Shown here: positions 18,501 through 27,131 of the stretch, in pieces
Layout: every line of letters begins with the position of its first letter
Numbering within the stretch: position 1 is the first letter of the stretch
From: Ottowia testudinis
Lineage (GTDB): Bacteria; Pseudomonadota; Gammaproteobacteria; Burkholderiales; Burkholderiaceae_C
Length of the DNA: 64,000 nucleotides
Assembly (NCBI RefSeq): GCF_017498525.1
Contig: NZ_CP071796.1
Location: 3,968,001 to 4,032,000 of the forward strand
Reading direction: 5' to 3'
Program-made: the position numbers and the translations under genes
The notes under the pieces: model-generated
Database searches by the model: none
Seen by the model: only the letters and a program-made list of their open reading frames with translations
Told to the model about the DNA's origin: nothing

Positions 18501-18816
18501 AATGCTCAAGCACACGGGCGAGTACCCCATCATCGGCGTCAACACCTTCCGCAACCCCAAGGGCGACGAGGTGCTGGAAAGCCTGGAGCTGGCGCGCTCG
18601 ACCGAGGACGAAAAGCAGTCGCAGCTCAAGCGCCTCGCCGACTTCCACCAACGCCACGCCGCCGACGCGCCCGCCATGCTGGCGCGCCTGCAGCAGGCCG
18701 TGATCGACAACGGCAACGTGTTTGCGGTGCTGATGGATGCCGTGCGCGTGTGCTCGCTGGGGCAGATCACGCACGCGCTGTTCGAAGTGGGCGGGCAGTA
18801 TCGGCGTAGCATGTAG
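15514..18816 (+). CDS. icmF: Fused isobutyryl-CoA mutase IcmF, 1100 aa
   Basis: Adenosylcobalamin enzyme interconverting isobutyryl-CoA and n-butyryl-CoA (some members act on pivalyl/isovaleryl-CoA). Domain order is that of IcmF: N-terminal B12-binding domain ([13 protein letters not shown]), MeaI-type G-protein chaperone domain (Walker [14 protein letters not shown]) and the C-terminal acyl-CoA mutase barrel. Two specificity positions fit isobutyryl rather than methylmalonyl substrate: Phe in TAGTFAF and Gln in GQNTCIF, where methylmalonyl-CoA mutase has Tyr and Arg. AGGAG precedes the ATG. Oddity: the linker before the GTPase domain ([11 protein letters not shown]) resembles a translated half of the palindromic repeat. 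Confidence 0.95.
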   Translation: MTDLSAEYKALADYRPTQKVRFVTAASLFDGHDAAINIMRRILQGMGAEVIHLGHNRSVDEVVTAALQEDAQGIAISSYQGGHVEYFKYMVDLLRSRGGAHVQVFGGGGGVIVPAEIRELHDYGVGRIFSPEDGQRMGLQGMIGEMVMRCDQDLSGYAPTAIEAIQGHGEAAWRALAQLITALENDKADAALVGAVRAQAATKKIPVIGITGTGGAGKSSLTDELIRRLRLDQDDALRVALISIDPSRRKSGGALLGDRIRMNAISPWKDGARVYMRSLATRDSGGEISAALPDVIAACKVAGFDLIIVETSGIGQGDAAIVPHVDVPMYVMTPEYGAASQLEKIDMLDFAEFVAINKFDRKGALDALRDVAKQVQRNREAFGKRPDEMPVFGTMAARFNDDGVTALYQALKVRLAALGLPLKEGRLPPVSTRHSTNQTPIVPPARTRYLAEISDTVRGYKRRVREQARRVRAVQQLRESARMLAEDDPSKTGDHGARATVLALADKRAQAIDRDAAKLIEQWPAMQQAYAGDEYVVKIRDKEIRTALTTKSLSGTTIRKVVLPQFEDHGEIVKWLMLDNVPGSYPYTAGTFAFKREGEDPTRMFAGEGDAFRTNRRFKLVSEGMAAKRLSTAFDSVTLYGNDPDPRPDIYGKVGNSGVSIATLDDLKVLYSGFDLCNPTTSVSMTINGPAPSILAMFMNAAIDQQLEKFKTDNGRDATDTEAEKIREWTLANVRGTVQADILKEDQGQNTCIFSTEFSLKVMGDIAEYFVHHNVRNFYSVSISGYHIAEAGANPISQLAFTLSNGFTLVEAYLARGMHIDDFAPNLSYFFSNGMDPEYTVMGRVARRIWAVAMKEKYGANERSQKLKYHIQTSGRSLHAQEIQFNDIRTTLQALIAIYDNCNSLHTNAFDEAITTPTEDSVRRAMAIQLIINREWGLAKNENPNQGAFVIEELTELVEEAVLSEFEKIADRGGVLGAMETGYQRSKIQEESMHYEMLKHTGEYPIIGVNTFRNPKGDEVLESLELARSTEDEKQSQLKRLADFHQRHAADAPAMLARLQQAVIDNGNVFAVLMDAVRVCSLGQITHALFEVGGQYRRSM

Positions 18817-18845
18817 GCCGCCACTGTGCGTGCGCAGCGCTATCT

Positions 18846-18895
18846 TGTTGATAGCTACCTGCGCTTGAGGCACAAGCGCCAGGGCCATTTTTCAT
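18846..18895 (+). repeat. ATAGCT/GCGCTT palindromic repeat
   Basis: TTGATAGCTACCTGCGCTTG, second arm CAAGCGCCAGGGCC, between icmF and the gamma-glutamyltransferase gene. Confidence 0.82.
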
Positions 18896-18936
18896 ATGAA
18901 GATGGCTGTTTCGACCACAGCGAGAGGAGACCTCCC

Positions 18937-20718
18937 ATGACCTTGCAACCCCGACTGCTGCTCGGCAGCATCGCGCTGGCCGTGCTGACCGCGTGCAGCA
19001 CCGCCACCGCGCCGCCCGCGCAGGCGCCCGCCGCCGCGCCCGCGGCCACATCGGCCACCCAGGCCGCCGCTGCCGCCTACGACTGGGACATGGACGTGTT
19101 CCACCCCGTGGTGGTACGCAACGGCATGGTCGCCAGCGAGCAGGAGCTGGCTTCGCAGATCGGCCTGAACGTGTTGAAGAACGGCGGCAACGCGGTGGAT
19201 GCCGCCGTCGCCATGGGCTTTGCGCTGGCCGTGGCGCTGCCCAACGCGGGCAACTTAGGGGGAGGCGGCTTCATGATGGTGCACGACGCCAAGACCGGCA
19301 AGGACGTGGCGCTCGACTTCCGCGAGATCGGGCCCATCAGCGCCACGCGCAACATGTACCTGGACGACAAGGGCAACGTGATCGACGGCAAGTCGCTCTA
19401 CACCCACTCGGCCGTCGGCGTGCCCGGCACCGTGGCCGGCATGGCGCACGCGGCGCAGAAGTGGGGCACGATGCCCTTGTCCAAACTGATCCAGCCCTCG
19501 ATCGAGCTGGCCGACAAGGGCTTCCCGGTGAGCGAAACCCTGGCCAAGGTGCTCAGCCAAGAGGCCAAGAACATGAGCAAGTGGGACGCCACCAAGGCCA
19601 TCTACTGGAAGAACGGTGCGCCGCTGAAGCCGGGCGACCTGCTGGTGAACAAAGACCTGGCGCAATCGATGCGCCTGATCGCCAAGGACGGCGCCAAGGC
19701 GTTTTATGAAGGCGCCATCGCACAAAAAATCGTCGCCGACATGGCCAGGCACAACGGCCCCATCACGGCGCAGGACTTGCGCGACTACAAGGTAGTCGAG
19801 CGCGAGCCGGTGCGCGGCACGTATCGCGGCTACCAGATCGTGACCATGCCGCCGCCGTCGTCCGGCGGCGCGCACCTGGTGCAAATTTTGAACATGATGG
19901 AGCGCTGGCCCATGAAGGACTGGGGCCACAACAGCGCGCAAAGCGTGCACCACGTGTCCGAGGCCATGAAGCTGGCCTATGCCGACCGCAGCGAATACCT
20001 GGGCGACCCCGATTTCGTGAAGATTCCGCTCAAAGGGCTGACCAGCAAGAAGTACGCCGATTCGCTGGCGCAACTGATCGACCCGAACCGCGCGCGCATC
20101 GGTAAAGAGATCAAGCCCGGCAAGCCGCAGCCTTATGAGAGCGACCAGACCACGCACTATTCGGTGATGGACAAGGCCGGCAACATCGCCGCCGTGACCT
20201 ACACGCTGAACACCAACTTTGGCTCAGGCATCGTCGCGCCCGGCACCGGCATCATGCTGAACAACGAGATGGACGATTTTTCAGCCAAGCCCGGCGTGCC
20301 CAACGCCTACGGCCTGATCGGCGGCGATGCCAACGCCGTGGGGCCACGAAAGCGCCCGCTGTCGTCGATGACGCCCACCTTCGTGCTGAAGGACGGCAAG
20401 CCCTGGCTCGTCACCGGCAGCCCCGGCGGCGCCCGCATCATCACCACGGTGCTGCAGCAGGTGGTGAACGCCATCGACTACAACATGAACCCGGCCGAAG
20501 CCGCCTCGGCGCTGCGCTTTCACCAGCAGTGGACGCCCGATGAGCTGCGGCTGGAAAAAGGCTTTTCGCCCGACACCATCGCCGCCCTGAAGCAGCGCGG
20601 GCAGAACGTGGCCGTCAAGCCCGCCATGGGCCGCACGCAGACGATCCAGGTGCGCGGCAACGAGTTCTGGGGTTACTCCGACCCGCGCAACCCCGATGGC
20701 AAGACGCTGGGCTATTGA
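18937..20718 (+). CDS. ggt: Gamma-glutamyltransferase, lipoprotein form, 593 aa
   Basis: Cleaves the gamma-glutamyl bond of glutathione and related compounds in the periplasm. It is an Ntn-hydrolase that self-cleaves before a Thr: DQTTHYSVMDKAGN holds the nucleophile, and NNEMDDF, RPLSSMTPT and GSPGGARI complete the small-subunit active site. In the large subunit NAVDAAVAMGFALAV and DFREIGP are typical. The N-terminus has a lipobox (LTAC), so it is probably lipid-anchored, with an Ala/Pro-rich spacer. Start ATG 18937 is supported by GAGAGGAGACC; the longer open frame upstream overlaps the repeat. Confidence 0.93.
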   Translation: MTLQPRLLLGSIALAVLTACSTATAPPAQAPAAAPAATSATQAAAAAYDWDMDVFHPVVVRNGMVASEQELASQIGLNVLKNGGNAVDAAVAMGFALAVALPNAGNLGGGGFMMVHDAKTGKDVALDFREIGPISATRNMYLDDKGNVIDGKSLYTHSAVGVPGTVAGMAHAAQKWGTMPLSKLIQPSIELADKGFPVSETLAKVLSQEAKNMSKWDATKAIYWKNGAPLKPGDLLVNKDLAQSMRLIAKDGAKAFYEGAIAQKIVADMARHNGPITAQDLRDYKVVEREPVRGTYRGYQIVTMPPPSSGGAHLVQILNMMERWPMKDWGHNSAQSVHHVSEAMKLAYADRSEYLGDPDFVKIPLKGLTSKKYADSLAQLIDPNRARIGKEIKPGKPQPYESDQTTHYSVMDKAGNIAAVTYTLNTNFGSGIVAPGTGIMLNNEMDDFSAKPGVPNAYGLIGGDANAVGPRKRPLSSMTPTFVLKDGKPWLVTGSPGGARIITTVLQQVVNAIDYNMNPAEAASALRFHQQWTPDELRLEKGFSPDTIAALKQRGQNVAVKPAMGRTQTIQVRGNEFWGYSDPRNPDGKTLGY

Positions 20719-20740
20719 TTCGATAGCTGCCTGCGCTTGA
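20716..20740 (+). repeat. ATAGCT/GCGCTT repeat, first arm
   Basis: GATTCGATAGCTGCCTGCGC then TTGAA; the second arm has been replaced by a terminator stem. Confidence 0.7.
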
Positions 20741-20766
20741 AGCCCGCCGACTCGCGGGCTTTTTTG
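20740..20766 (+). terminator. Rho-independent terminator of ggt
   Basis: AGCCCGC / GCGGGCT stem followed by TTTTTT. It overlaps the end of a palindromic repeat copy. Confidence 0.85.
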
Positions 20767-20775
20767 TGCCGTGGC

Positions 20776-20942
20776 CTAGTGTGCTGTCCCACGGATCCCT
20801 GCACATAAAACCGCGTCTTTCACGCCAAGGCGGCGTTGCCAATGCTCGCGATACCGCCCGGTATCGCTGCGCTTGGCGCCTTGCCTTGACGTGAAATCCA
20901 TCGGTTTTATTTTGTGCAGCCATCCGTGGGACAGCACACTAG
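20776..20942. mobile_element. MITE-like 167-bp palindromic element
   Basis: The ends are perfect 21-bp inverted repeats (CTAGTGTGCTGTCCCACGGA plus T, and its complement at 20922-20942). Inner segments are also complementary (ACATAAAACCG with CGGTTTTATTTTGT; TTTCACG with CGTGAAA; GATACCG with CGGTATC), so the whole element can fold into one long hairpin. Both ends carry CTAG, compatible with TA-target mariner/IS630-type insertion. No coding capacity. Confidence 0.8.
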
Positions 20943-20976
20943 AATCCCCACGCATCCATACACGGGAAGCTCGTTC

Positions 20977-21630
20977 ATGCGCCGCGCTTTGTTCAACCCA
21001 TTTTTCCTGGCATTGGCAGCGTTGCTGGCACCCGCGCTGTGCTACGCACAGGGCGATTCCGCGCTGCGCACCCGTTTGCGGCAGGTCGAGGCTGATCCGG
21101 CGCTGTCTGCGGCCGCGCTGAAGGCAGGCGCCAAGACAGCCGAGTTCTGCGCCAACTGCCATGGCCGCAACGGCCAAAGCCTGACGGCCGACACACCCCA
21201 CCTCGCGGCCCAGTTGCCGGCCTACATGCTGACGCAGATGCAGCTCTTCATCGAAGGGCGCAGGCGCCATGAATTCATGCAAGGCCTGCTCAAGGCGATG
21301 AGCGTTGACGAGAAAGTCAACGTCGCGCTGTACTTCAGCCGCCAGCCGTTGGCGGCGCAAGCCAGCAGTGATCCCACGCACATGGAGCTGGCCGCCCATG
21401 GCAAGCGCTATTACGACCAGATCTGCTTTCGCTGCCATGGCGCCCAGGGCCGCGGCGCCGATCAGGTACCGCGCATCGCCGGCCAGCAAGAGGCTTACAT
21501 GAAGCTCACCCTCAAGCGCTACCGCGACGGCTCCGCCGTGCGTGCCGATCCCATGATGGCGGAGAGCACGCGTCTGATGAGCGACGCCGATATCGATGCC
21601 GTGGCGGCCCACGTGGCCGGCATGAAGTAA
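20977..21630 (+). CDS. Dihaem cytochrome c4-like protein, 217 aa
   Basis: Periplasmic electron carrier. It has a cleaved signal (LALAALLAPALCYAQG) and two CxxCH motifs, CANCH and CFRCH, in two homologous halves, each with downstream Met candidates for the sixth ligand. The pattern HLAAQLPAYMLTQMQLFIEGRRRHE and IAGQQEAYMKLTLKRYRDG is typical of c4/c553-type domains. Start ATG 20977. The gene begins 34 bp after the MITE-like element, so that hairpin may carry or disturb its promoter. Partner unknown. Confidence 0.88.
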   Translation: MRRALFNPFFLALAALLAPALCYAQGDSALRTRLRQVEADPALSAAALKAGAKTAEFCANCHGRNGQSLTADTPHLAAQLPAYMLTQMQLFIEGRRRHEFMQGLLKAMSVDEKVNVALYFSRQPLAAQASSDPTHMELAAHGKRYYDQICFRCHGAQGRGADQVPRIAGQQEAYMKLTLKRYRDGSAVRADPMMAESTRLMSDADIDAVAAHVAGMK

Positions 21631-21681
21631 GCCGCGCACCGGTCAGCAGACAGGCCCCGGGGGACGCTGGCCGATCGCTCG

Positions 21682-21730
21682 TTTTTTGATAGCTTATCGC
21701 GCTTTCCCTGCTTGGTGAAATCAGCTTTTC
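21682..21730 (+). repeat. ATAGCT/GCGCTT palindromic repeat
   Basis: TTTTTTGATAGCTTATCGCG then CTTTCCCTGCTTGG and GAAATCAG; lies between convergent genes. Confidence 0.65.
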
Positions 21731-23522
21731 ACCTAAATTCATCGATCTCGAACTGCATCGCCGCCAGCCGCGCATACAGGCCGCCGCGCGCCACCAGCTC
21801 AGCGTGCGTGCCCACATCCACGATGCGCCCGTGCTCCATTACCACGATGCGGTCGGCCCGCAGCACCGTCGCCAGCCGGTGCGCGATGACAATCGTGGTG
21901 CGCCCTTGCATCGCCGCCTCGAGCGCCGCCTGCACCATGCGCTCGCTCTCGGCGTCCAGCGCGCTGGTGGCCTCGTCGAGCAACAGCAGCGGCGGGTTCT
22001 TGAGCATGGCGCGCGCAATGCTGATGCGCTGGCGCTGGCCGCCCGACAGGCGCACGCCGCGCTCGCCCAGGTGCGTGGCGTAGCCTTCGGGCAGCGCGTG
22101 GATGAAGTCGTCGGCAAACGCGGCGCGCGCGGCAGCGAACACTTCTTCATCGCTTGCCTCGGGCCGGCCGTAGCGGATGTTGTCGAGCGCCGAGGCCGAG
22201 AACACCGTGCTGTCCTGCGGCACGATGCCGATGCGCTGGCGCAACGCATCCAGCGGCACGGCATTCACCGGCACGCCGTCGACGCTCACGGCGCCCTGCT
22301 GCGCATCGTAAAAGCGCAGCAGCAGTTGCAGCACCGTGCTCTTGCCCGCGCCGCTGGGGCCGACCAGCGCCACCGTTTCGCCCGGCCGCACGTCGAGCGA
22401 AAAGTCGTGCAGCGCCGCCTGCGCCGGACGCGAGGGGTAGTGGAAGGTGACGTGCTCGAAGCGCACCGATGAGCCGCCCTGGGCAGCCGGCAGCACACGC
22501 GGCTCGGCCGGGTCAGACACCGGCGAGCGCGCGTGCAGCAGCTCCATCAGCCGCTCGGTGGCGCCAGCCGCGCGCAGCACCTCGCCATACACCTCCGACA
22601 GCACCGCCACCGAGCTGACCAGCACGATCACGTACATCACCGTCTGCCCCAGGTGCCCGGCCGTGATGTCGCCGCGCAGCACCGCCTGCGTGCCCTGGTA
22701 CAAGCCCCACAGCAATGCGCCAAAGGTGGCGCTGATGATGAAGGCGACCAGCACCGAGCGCACGCGCGTGCGGCGGATGGCGGTCTCGAAGGCGCGCTCG
22801 GTGGCCGCATCAAAGCGCGCCGATTCGCGCTGCTGCTGGGTGTAGCTCTGCACCACGGGAATCGCGTTCAGCACCTCGGCCGCAATCGCGCTGGCATCGG
22901 CCACGCGGTCCTGGCTGGCGCGCGACAGGCGCCGCACGCGGCGGCCAAAGTACAGGCTGGGCAGCACGATCAGCGCCAGCATGCCCATCACCGGCAGCAT
23001 CACGCGCGGGTTGGTGACGATCAGCATCGCCAGCGCGCCGGCGCCCATCACGGTGTTGCGCAGCCCCATGCTGAGCGATGAGCCCACCACGGTCTGCACC
23101 AGCGTGGTGTCGGTGGTCAGGCGGCTCAGCACCTCGCCGGTTTGCGTGGTCTCGAAGAATTCGGGGCTTTGCCGCACCACGTGCGCGTACACCGCGTTGC
23201 GCAAATCGGCCGTCACGCGCTCGCCCAGCCAGCTCACCATGTAAAAACGCAGCGCCGAAAACACGCCCAACGCCACGCCCACGCCGAACAGCGCGAAGAA
23301 ATGCCCGCGCAGCGCCATCACCCGAGCGCCGGGGCCGGCGCCGATCAGGCCACCGTCGATCAAAGAACGCAGCGCCAGCGGCAACGCCAGCGTGGCCGCC
23401 GCCGCGCCCACCAGAAACAGCAGCGCCCAGGCGATGCGCGCGCGGTACGGGCGCAGAAACGGCAGCAAACCACGCAGGGCGCGGGGGCTTTTGGCGGCAG
23501 AGCGGGGGGCAGGATCAGGCAT
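21729..23522 (-). CDS. ABC exporter, fused membrane and ATPase domains (MsbA-like), 597 aa
   Basis: Half-transporter expected to work as a homodimer exporting lipids or drugs. Residues about 25-310 form the six-helix exporter membrane domain; the ATPase follows with Walker A GPSGAGKST, signature LSGGQRQRISIARAM, Walker B LLLLDEATSALD and H-loop IAHRLAT. Start ATG 23522 (MPDPAP) chosen because similarity begins just after it; the frame is open farther upstream to 23651. No lipid A genes are adjacent, so the MsbA role is not certain. Confidence 0.9.
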   Translation of the reverse strand: MPDPAPRSAAKSPRALRGLLPFLRPYRARIAWALLFLVGAAAATLALPLALRSLIDGGLIGAGPGARVMALRGHFFALFGVGVALGVFSALRFYMVSWLGERVTADLRNAVYAHVVRQSPEFFETTQTGEVLSRLTTDTTLVQTVVGSSLSMGLRNTVMGAGALAMLIVTNPRVMLPVMGMLALIVLPSLYFGRRVRRLSRASQDRVADASAIAAEVLNAIPVVQSYTQQQRESARFDAATERAFETAIRRTRVRSVLVAFIISATFGALLWGLYQGTQAVLRGDITAGHLGQTVMYVIVLVSSVAVLSEVYGEVLRAAGATERLMELLHARSPVSDPAEPRVLPAAQGGSSVRFEHVTFHYPSRPAQAALHDFSLDVRPGETVALVGPSGAGKSTVLQLLLRFYDAQQGAVSVDGVPVNAVPLDALRQRIGIVPQDSTVFSASALDNIRYGRPEASDEEVFAAARAAFADDFIHALPEGYATHLGERGVRLSGGQRQRISIARAMLKNPPLLLLDEATSALDAESERMVQAALEAAMQGRTTIVIAHRLATVLRADRIVVMEHGRIVDVGTHAELVARGGLYARLAAMQFEIDEFR

Positions 23523-23661
23523 GGGAAAAACTGAAGTCGTCGCGCATCGCATCAAATGCAAAGGCCGCGCAATAGGCCATGTGCCCACGCCGCCCGCGAG
23601 GCATGCCGAGCGCCAGCATTGTTCCCACTGCGGGACGGCGCGCCGCGCCACCGGTGGAGTG

Positions 23662-24084
23662 TCATGCGTCCGGCCTGAGCCACAGCCAGACGGCCACCCC
23701 CAGCATCACCGCCGGCACCGCCACGCGCAGCCAAAGCGGGATGCCGGTGAAGAACTGCATGCCAATGCCGCTGGCGGCCATCATCAGCGTGCTGATCCAC
23801 TTGGCGCGCCGCGGCACCGCGCCGCGCTCGCGCCACTGCAGGATGGGCGGGCCAAACAGCCGGTGGTTGAGCAGCCAGATCTCGAACGCCGGCCAGCCCT
23901 TGCTGGCGGCCCAGGCCGAAAGGATGAGAAAGGGCACCGTGGGCATCACCGGCAGCACCACGCCCAGCAGCGCCAGCGTCACGCCCAGCACCGCGACGGC
24001 GCGCCAAAGCAGCACGGCCACGCGCCGGCGCAGCACCACGCGCTCGGGTGATGGCACGGTCTGGTCTTCAGGGTTGAGCATCAA
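23662..24084 (-). CDS. DUF454 (YbaN-like) inner membrane protein, 140 aa
   Basis: Small membrane protein of unknown function. The DUF454 core is recognisable: LGVVLPVMPTVPFLILSAWAASKGWP, followed by WLLNHRLFGPPILQWRERGAVPRRAKW, with hydrophobic segments on both sides and a C-terminal pair of helices. Two adjacent ATG codons could start it. Upstream lies a palindromic repeat and the divergent prenyltransferase gene. Confidence 0.85.
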   Translation of the reverse strand: MMLNPEDQTVPSPERVVLRRRVAVLLWRAVAVLGVTLALLGVVLPVMPTVPFLILSAWAASKGWPAFEIWLLNHRLFGPPILQWRERGAVPRRAKWISTLMMAASGIGMQFFTGIPLWLRVAVPAVMLGVAVWLWLRPDA

Positions 24085-24130
24085 AATACGGTGTAGCGCT
24101 TATCTGGCGGGCGCAATCAGCTATATAAAA
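24080..24130 (-). repeat. ATAGCT/GCGCTT palindromic repeat (diverged)
   Basis: Minus-strand reading: TTATATAGCTGATTGCGCCC ... AAGCGCTACACCG. Confidence 0.7.
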
Positions 24131-24248
24131 CATAGCGTCCGCCGCAGCAACCCATGATAGCGCGGCGGCATGGCCACGCCGTAGGACGCCGTGCCCTGCC
24201 GCCGCCGGCCGGGTGCGCGCGCCGCGGGCCGCCAGCGACAATGCCGCC

Positions 24249-25190
24249 ATGCCCGCCCTCTCCCCTTCGCTCTCGTGGCGCCAACGTGCCGCGTTGCACT
24301 GGCGCATGACGCGCCCCGGCTTTTTACTGATCACGCTCACCGCGTGTCTGCTGGGGTTGGCCACCGCCGCCACGGCGGGCGCCGTGCGGCCCGCCACGGC
24401 CGTGCTCACGCTGCTTTTGGCCTGCATGGCACACGCCGGCGCCAACGTGCTGAACGATTTTCACGATGCACTGAATGGCGCCGACGCAGCGAACGACGGC
24501 GCGATGTTCCCGTTTTCAGGTGGTTCGCGCCTGATCCAGCAGGGCGTGGTGAGCGTGCCCCACACCGCGCGCTGGGCGGCCTGGCTGTTGCTGCCGCTGA
24601 TACCGGCTGGGCTGCTGCTGGCGTGGCACGGCGGGCCGGGGCTGCTGGCCGTCGGCGCGGCGGGCCTGGGCCTGGCCTGGGCTTATTCGGCGCCGCCGCT
24701 GCGCTTGATGTCGCGCGGTCTGGGTGAGTTGGCCGTGGCCGCCGCCTGGGCCCTGGTCGTGGTGGGCGCGGACTTCGTGCAGCGAGGGCATTTCGCCGTG
24801 CTGCCGGCGGCACTGGGCGCCGCCTTGGGGCTGCTGGTGGCCTGCATTCTGCTCATCAACGGCGTGCCCGATGCGGCGGCCGATGCGCGCGTGGGCAAGC
24901 GCACGCTGGCGGTGCGCCTGGGCGGGCACGGCGCGGCGCGGCTTTATGGGGTGCTGACACTGCTGGCGCAGGGCGTGGTAGTGACCGCCGTGTGGACAGG
25001 CGTGGCGCCGCGCGCCGCGCTGGCAGGGCTGCTGGCCTTGCCACTGTCGCTGGCAGCCGCGGCCCTGCTGGGGCGCCATGCCGCCGCGCCGACCCGCCTG
25101 AAGCCGGCCATGGCCTTGTCGATCGCGGCGGCCAACGTGCAAGGCCTGGCGATGGCCGCCGGACTCGGCCTGGCGGCTGCGCTGGCATGA
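24249..25190 (+). CDS. UbiA-superfamily prenyltransferase (MenA-like), 313 aa
   Basis: Membrane prenyltransferase. The first Asp-rich motif is NVLNDFHDALNGAD and the second NGVPDAAADARVGKRTLAVRLG; eight or nine hydrophobic helices fill the rest. The motif spacing and NDFHD form are closest to 1,4-dihydroxy-2-naphthoate polyprenyltransferase (MenA). Most betaproteobacteria use only ubiquinone, so a role in another prenylated product is possible; no other men genes are in the window. Start ATG 24249 (MPALSPSLS). Confidence 0.82.
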   Translation: MPALSPSLSWRQRAALHWRMTRPGFLLITLTACLLGLATAATAGAVRPATAVLTLLLACMAHAGANVLNDFHDALNGADAANDGAMFPFSGGSRLIQQGVVSVPHTARWAAWLLLPLIPAGLLLAWHGGPGLLAVGAAGLGLAWAYSAPPLRLMSRGLGELAVAAAWALVVVGADFVQRGHFAVLPAALGAALGLLVACILLINGVPDAAADARVGKRTLAVRLGGHGAARLYGVLTLLAQGVVVTAVWTGVAPRAALAGLLALPLSLAAAALLGRHAAAPTRLKPAMALSIAAANVQGLAMAAGLGLAAALA

Positions 25191-25195
25191 CACTG

Positions 25196-25248
25196 TTATT
25201 TTGATAGCTGACAGCGCTTGACAGAAAAGCGCTAGCGGCCTTTTTCTC
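25196..25248 (+). repeat. ATAGCT/GCGCTT palindromic repeat
   Basis: TTTTGATAGCTGACAGCGCTTG, second arm AAAAGCGCTAGCGGCC then a T-run; could also act as terminator of the prenyltransferase gene. Confidence 0.85.
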
Positions 25249-25342
25249 TTGAATCCGCACGCCGGTGGCCGCGGCCGGACAAGAGGCGCATGGCTCCAAG
25301 GCCCCGTCATGCCAGTGACCACCCCATGTGCACAATGACCGC

Positions 25343-26836
25343 ATGATTTCCCTGCCACTCTTTGTCCCGCCTGCCCCCTTCACCGATGCCGCAGCCGCGC
25401 TGGCCCAGGTGCGCCGCATTTACAACGCTGGCTGCACACACCTGCGCGAGGCGCTGGCGGCCTACATCGCGGGATCGGCCGAGCCGGACGGCCCATTGAC
25501 GCGCGTGCGCGCCTTCTACCCCTTCGTGCGCGTGCACGTGCCGCACGGGCGCCACCCCGACACGCGGCTGGCCTACGGCTTCGTCTCGCACGCTGGCCAC
25601 TACGAAACCACGCTGACGCGGCCCGATCTGTTTGCCGGCTATTACGAGGATCAGTTCCGCCTGCTGCTGGCCAACCACGGTGCCACACTGGAAGTGGGCA
25701 CCAGCAGCAAGCCGATTCCGCTGCCCTTCGCGCTGGCCGAGGACGAGCACTTCGACGGCGCCCTGAGCGCCACGCAGCGCCAGCGCCTGTCCGAAGTGTT
25801 CGACCTGCCTGACTTGACGTCGATGGACGACCGCATCGCCAACGGCACCCACACCACGGCGCCGGGCGATCCCGATCCGCTGGCGTTGTTCACCGCCGCC
25901 CGCGTGGACTATTCGCTGCACCGCCTGCGCCACTACACCGGCACCTCGCCCGATCACTTTCAGAACTTCATTCTGTTCACCAACTACCAGTTCTACATCG
26001 ACGAGTTCATCGCGCTCGGCCAGCTGGAGATGCAGAACGCGGACAGCGCCTACAGCGCCTTTGTGCAGCCGGGCAACGTCATCACATGTCGCGCCGGGCT
26101 GCCATCGCAGCTTGGCGACGACAAGGGCATCCCGCCCCCGCGCCTGCCGCAGATGCCGGCCTACCACCTGGTACGGCCCGACCGCGGCGGCATCAGCTTC
26201 GTCAACATCGGCGTCGGGCCAGCCAACGCCAAGACCATCACCGACCACATCGCCGTGCTGCGCCCGCACGCCTGGATCATGGTGGGCCACTGCGCCGGCT
26301 TGCGCAACAGCCAGCAACTGGGCGACTACGTGCTGGCCCACGGCTACGTGCGCGAGGACCACGTACTCGACGAAGACCTGCCGCTGTGGATCCCCGTGCC
26401 CGCGCTGGCCGAGGTGCAGATCGCGCTGCAGGACGCCGTGGCTGACGTCACCGGCCTGATAGGGGACGCGCTCAAGCGCGTGCTGCGCACCGGCACCGTC
26501 GCCACCACCGACAACCGCAACTGGGAGCTATTGGGCGCCGGCAGCCCGCAGCGCCGCTTTTCGCAATCGCGCGCCGTGGCGCTCGACATGGAAAGCGCGA
26601 CGATCGCCGCCAACGGCTTTCGCTTCCGCGTGCCCTACGGCACCTTGCTGTGCGTATCCGACAAGCCGCTGCACGGCGAAATCAAGCTGCCCGGCATGGC
26701 CAACCACTTTTACCGAGAACGCGTCAACCAGCACCTGAAGATCGGCATCCGCGCCATCGAGCGCCTGCGCGAAAACGGGCTGGACCAGCTGCACAGCCGG
26801 AAGTTGCGGAGCTTTGCGGAGGTGGCGTTTCAGTAA
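25343..26836 (+). CDS. amn: AMP nucleosidase, 497 aa
   Basis: Hydrolyses AMP to adenine and ribose 5-phosphate, a purine salvage and adenylate-balance enzyme in the cytosol. The N-terminal AMP nucleosidase domain (about 1-180) precedes a phosphorylase-like catalytic domain with NIGVGPANAKTITDH, MVGHCAGLRNSQ and, near the end, SRAVALDMESATIAANGFRFRVPYGTLLCVSDKPLHGE, the nucleoside-phosphorylase-type active site. Full length. Start ATG 25343 (MISLPLF). Confidence 0.93.
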   Translation: MISLPLFVPPAPFTDAAAALAQVRRIYNAGCTHLREALAAYIAGSAEPDGPLTRVRAFYPFVRVHVPHGRHPDTRLAYGFVSHAGHYETTLTRPDLFAGYYEDQFRLLLANHGATLEVGTSSKPIPLPFALAEDEHFDGALSATQRQRLSEVFDLPDLTSMDDRIANGTHTTAPGDPDPLALFTAARVDYSLHRLRHYTGTSPDHFQNFILFTNYQFYIDEFIALGQLEMQNADSAYSAFVQPGNVITCRAGLPSQLGDDKGIPPPRLPQMPAYHLVRPDRGGISFVNIGVGPANAKTITDHIAVLRPHAWIMVGHCAGLRNSQQLGDYVLAHGYVREDHVLDEDLPLWIPVPALAEVQIALQDAVADVTGLIGDALKRVLRTGTVATTDNRNWELLGAGSPQRRFSQSRAVALDMESATIAANGFRFRVPYGTLLCVSDKPLHGEIKLPGMANHFYRERVNQHLKIGIRAIERLRENGLDQLHSRKLRSFAEVAFQ

Positions 26837-26854
26837 CGCGCAATCCTTGGTCAA

Positions 26855-26883
26855 AGTATTACAATGATATTTTCAGTAATACT
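26855..26883. promoter_or_regulatory. Inverted repeat operator of vapBC
   Basis: AGTATTAC and GTAATACT are perfect complements separated by 13 bp, immediately before the antitoxin gene. Such repeats are where VapBC complexes bind to repress their own promoter. Confidence 0.65.
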
Positions 26884-26894
26884 CGGAACGATCC

Positions 26895-27131
26895 ATGAGC
26901 ACCATCACCGTCAAAGGGCAGGTCACCGTCCCCAAGCCGATCCGCGATGCGCTGGGTCTGACCCCGGGCTCGCGCGTGGATTTCGATCTCGATGAGCAGG
27001 GTCGAGTAGTGTTGCGACGCGCCGAGCCCGCCACCCGACGCCGGCGCGACCGCTTTGAAGCCGCCCGCGGCAAGGCCGATGTGCGCTGGCGCACCGACGA
27101 CTTGATGGCCCTGCTGCGCACCGACGAATGA
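26895..27131 (+). CDS. vapB: AbrB/SpoVT-fold antitoxin (VapB type), 78 aa
   Basis: DNA-binding antitoxin. The N-terminal swapped-hairpin motif TITVKGQVTVPKPIRDALGL is clear, followed by an acidic/basic C-terminal tail (ARGKADVRWRTDDLMALL) that would wrap around the toxin. Its stop overlaps the toxin start as ATGA, giving coupled translation. An inverted repeat lies just upstream. Likely represses its own promoter together with VapC. Confidence 0.88.
   Translation: MSTITVKGQVTVPKPIRDALGLTPGSRVDFDLDEQGRVVLRRAEPATRRRRDRFEAARGKADVRWRTDDLMALLRTDE

Noticed and set aside
18826-18936. N-terminal extension of gamma-glutamyltransferase
   Set aside because: The upstream frame covers the palindromic repeat; the lipoprotein signal and the GAGAGGAG site set the start at 18937.
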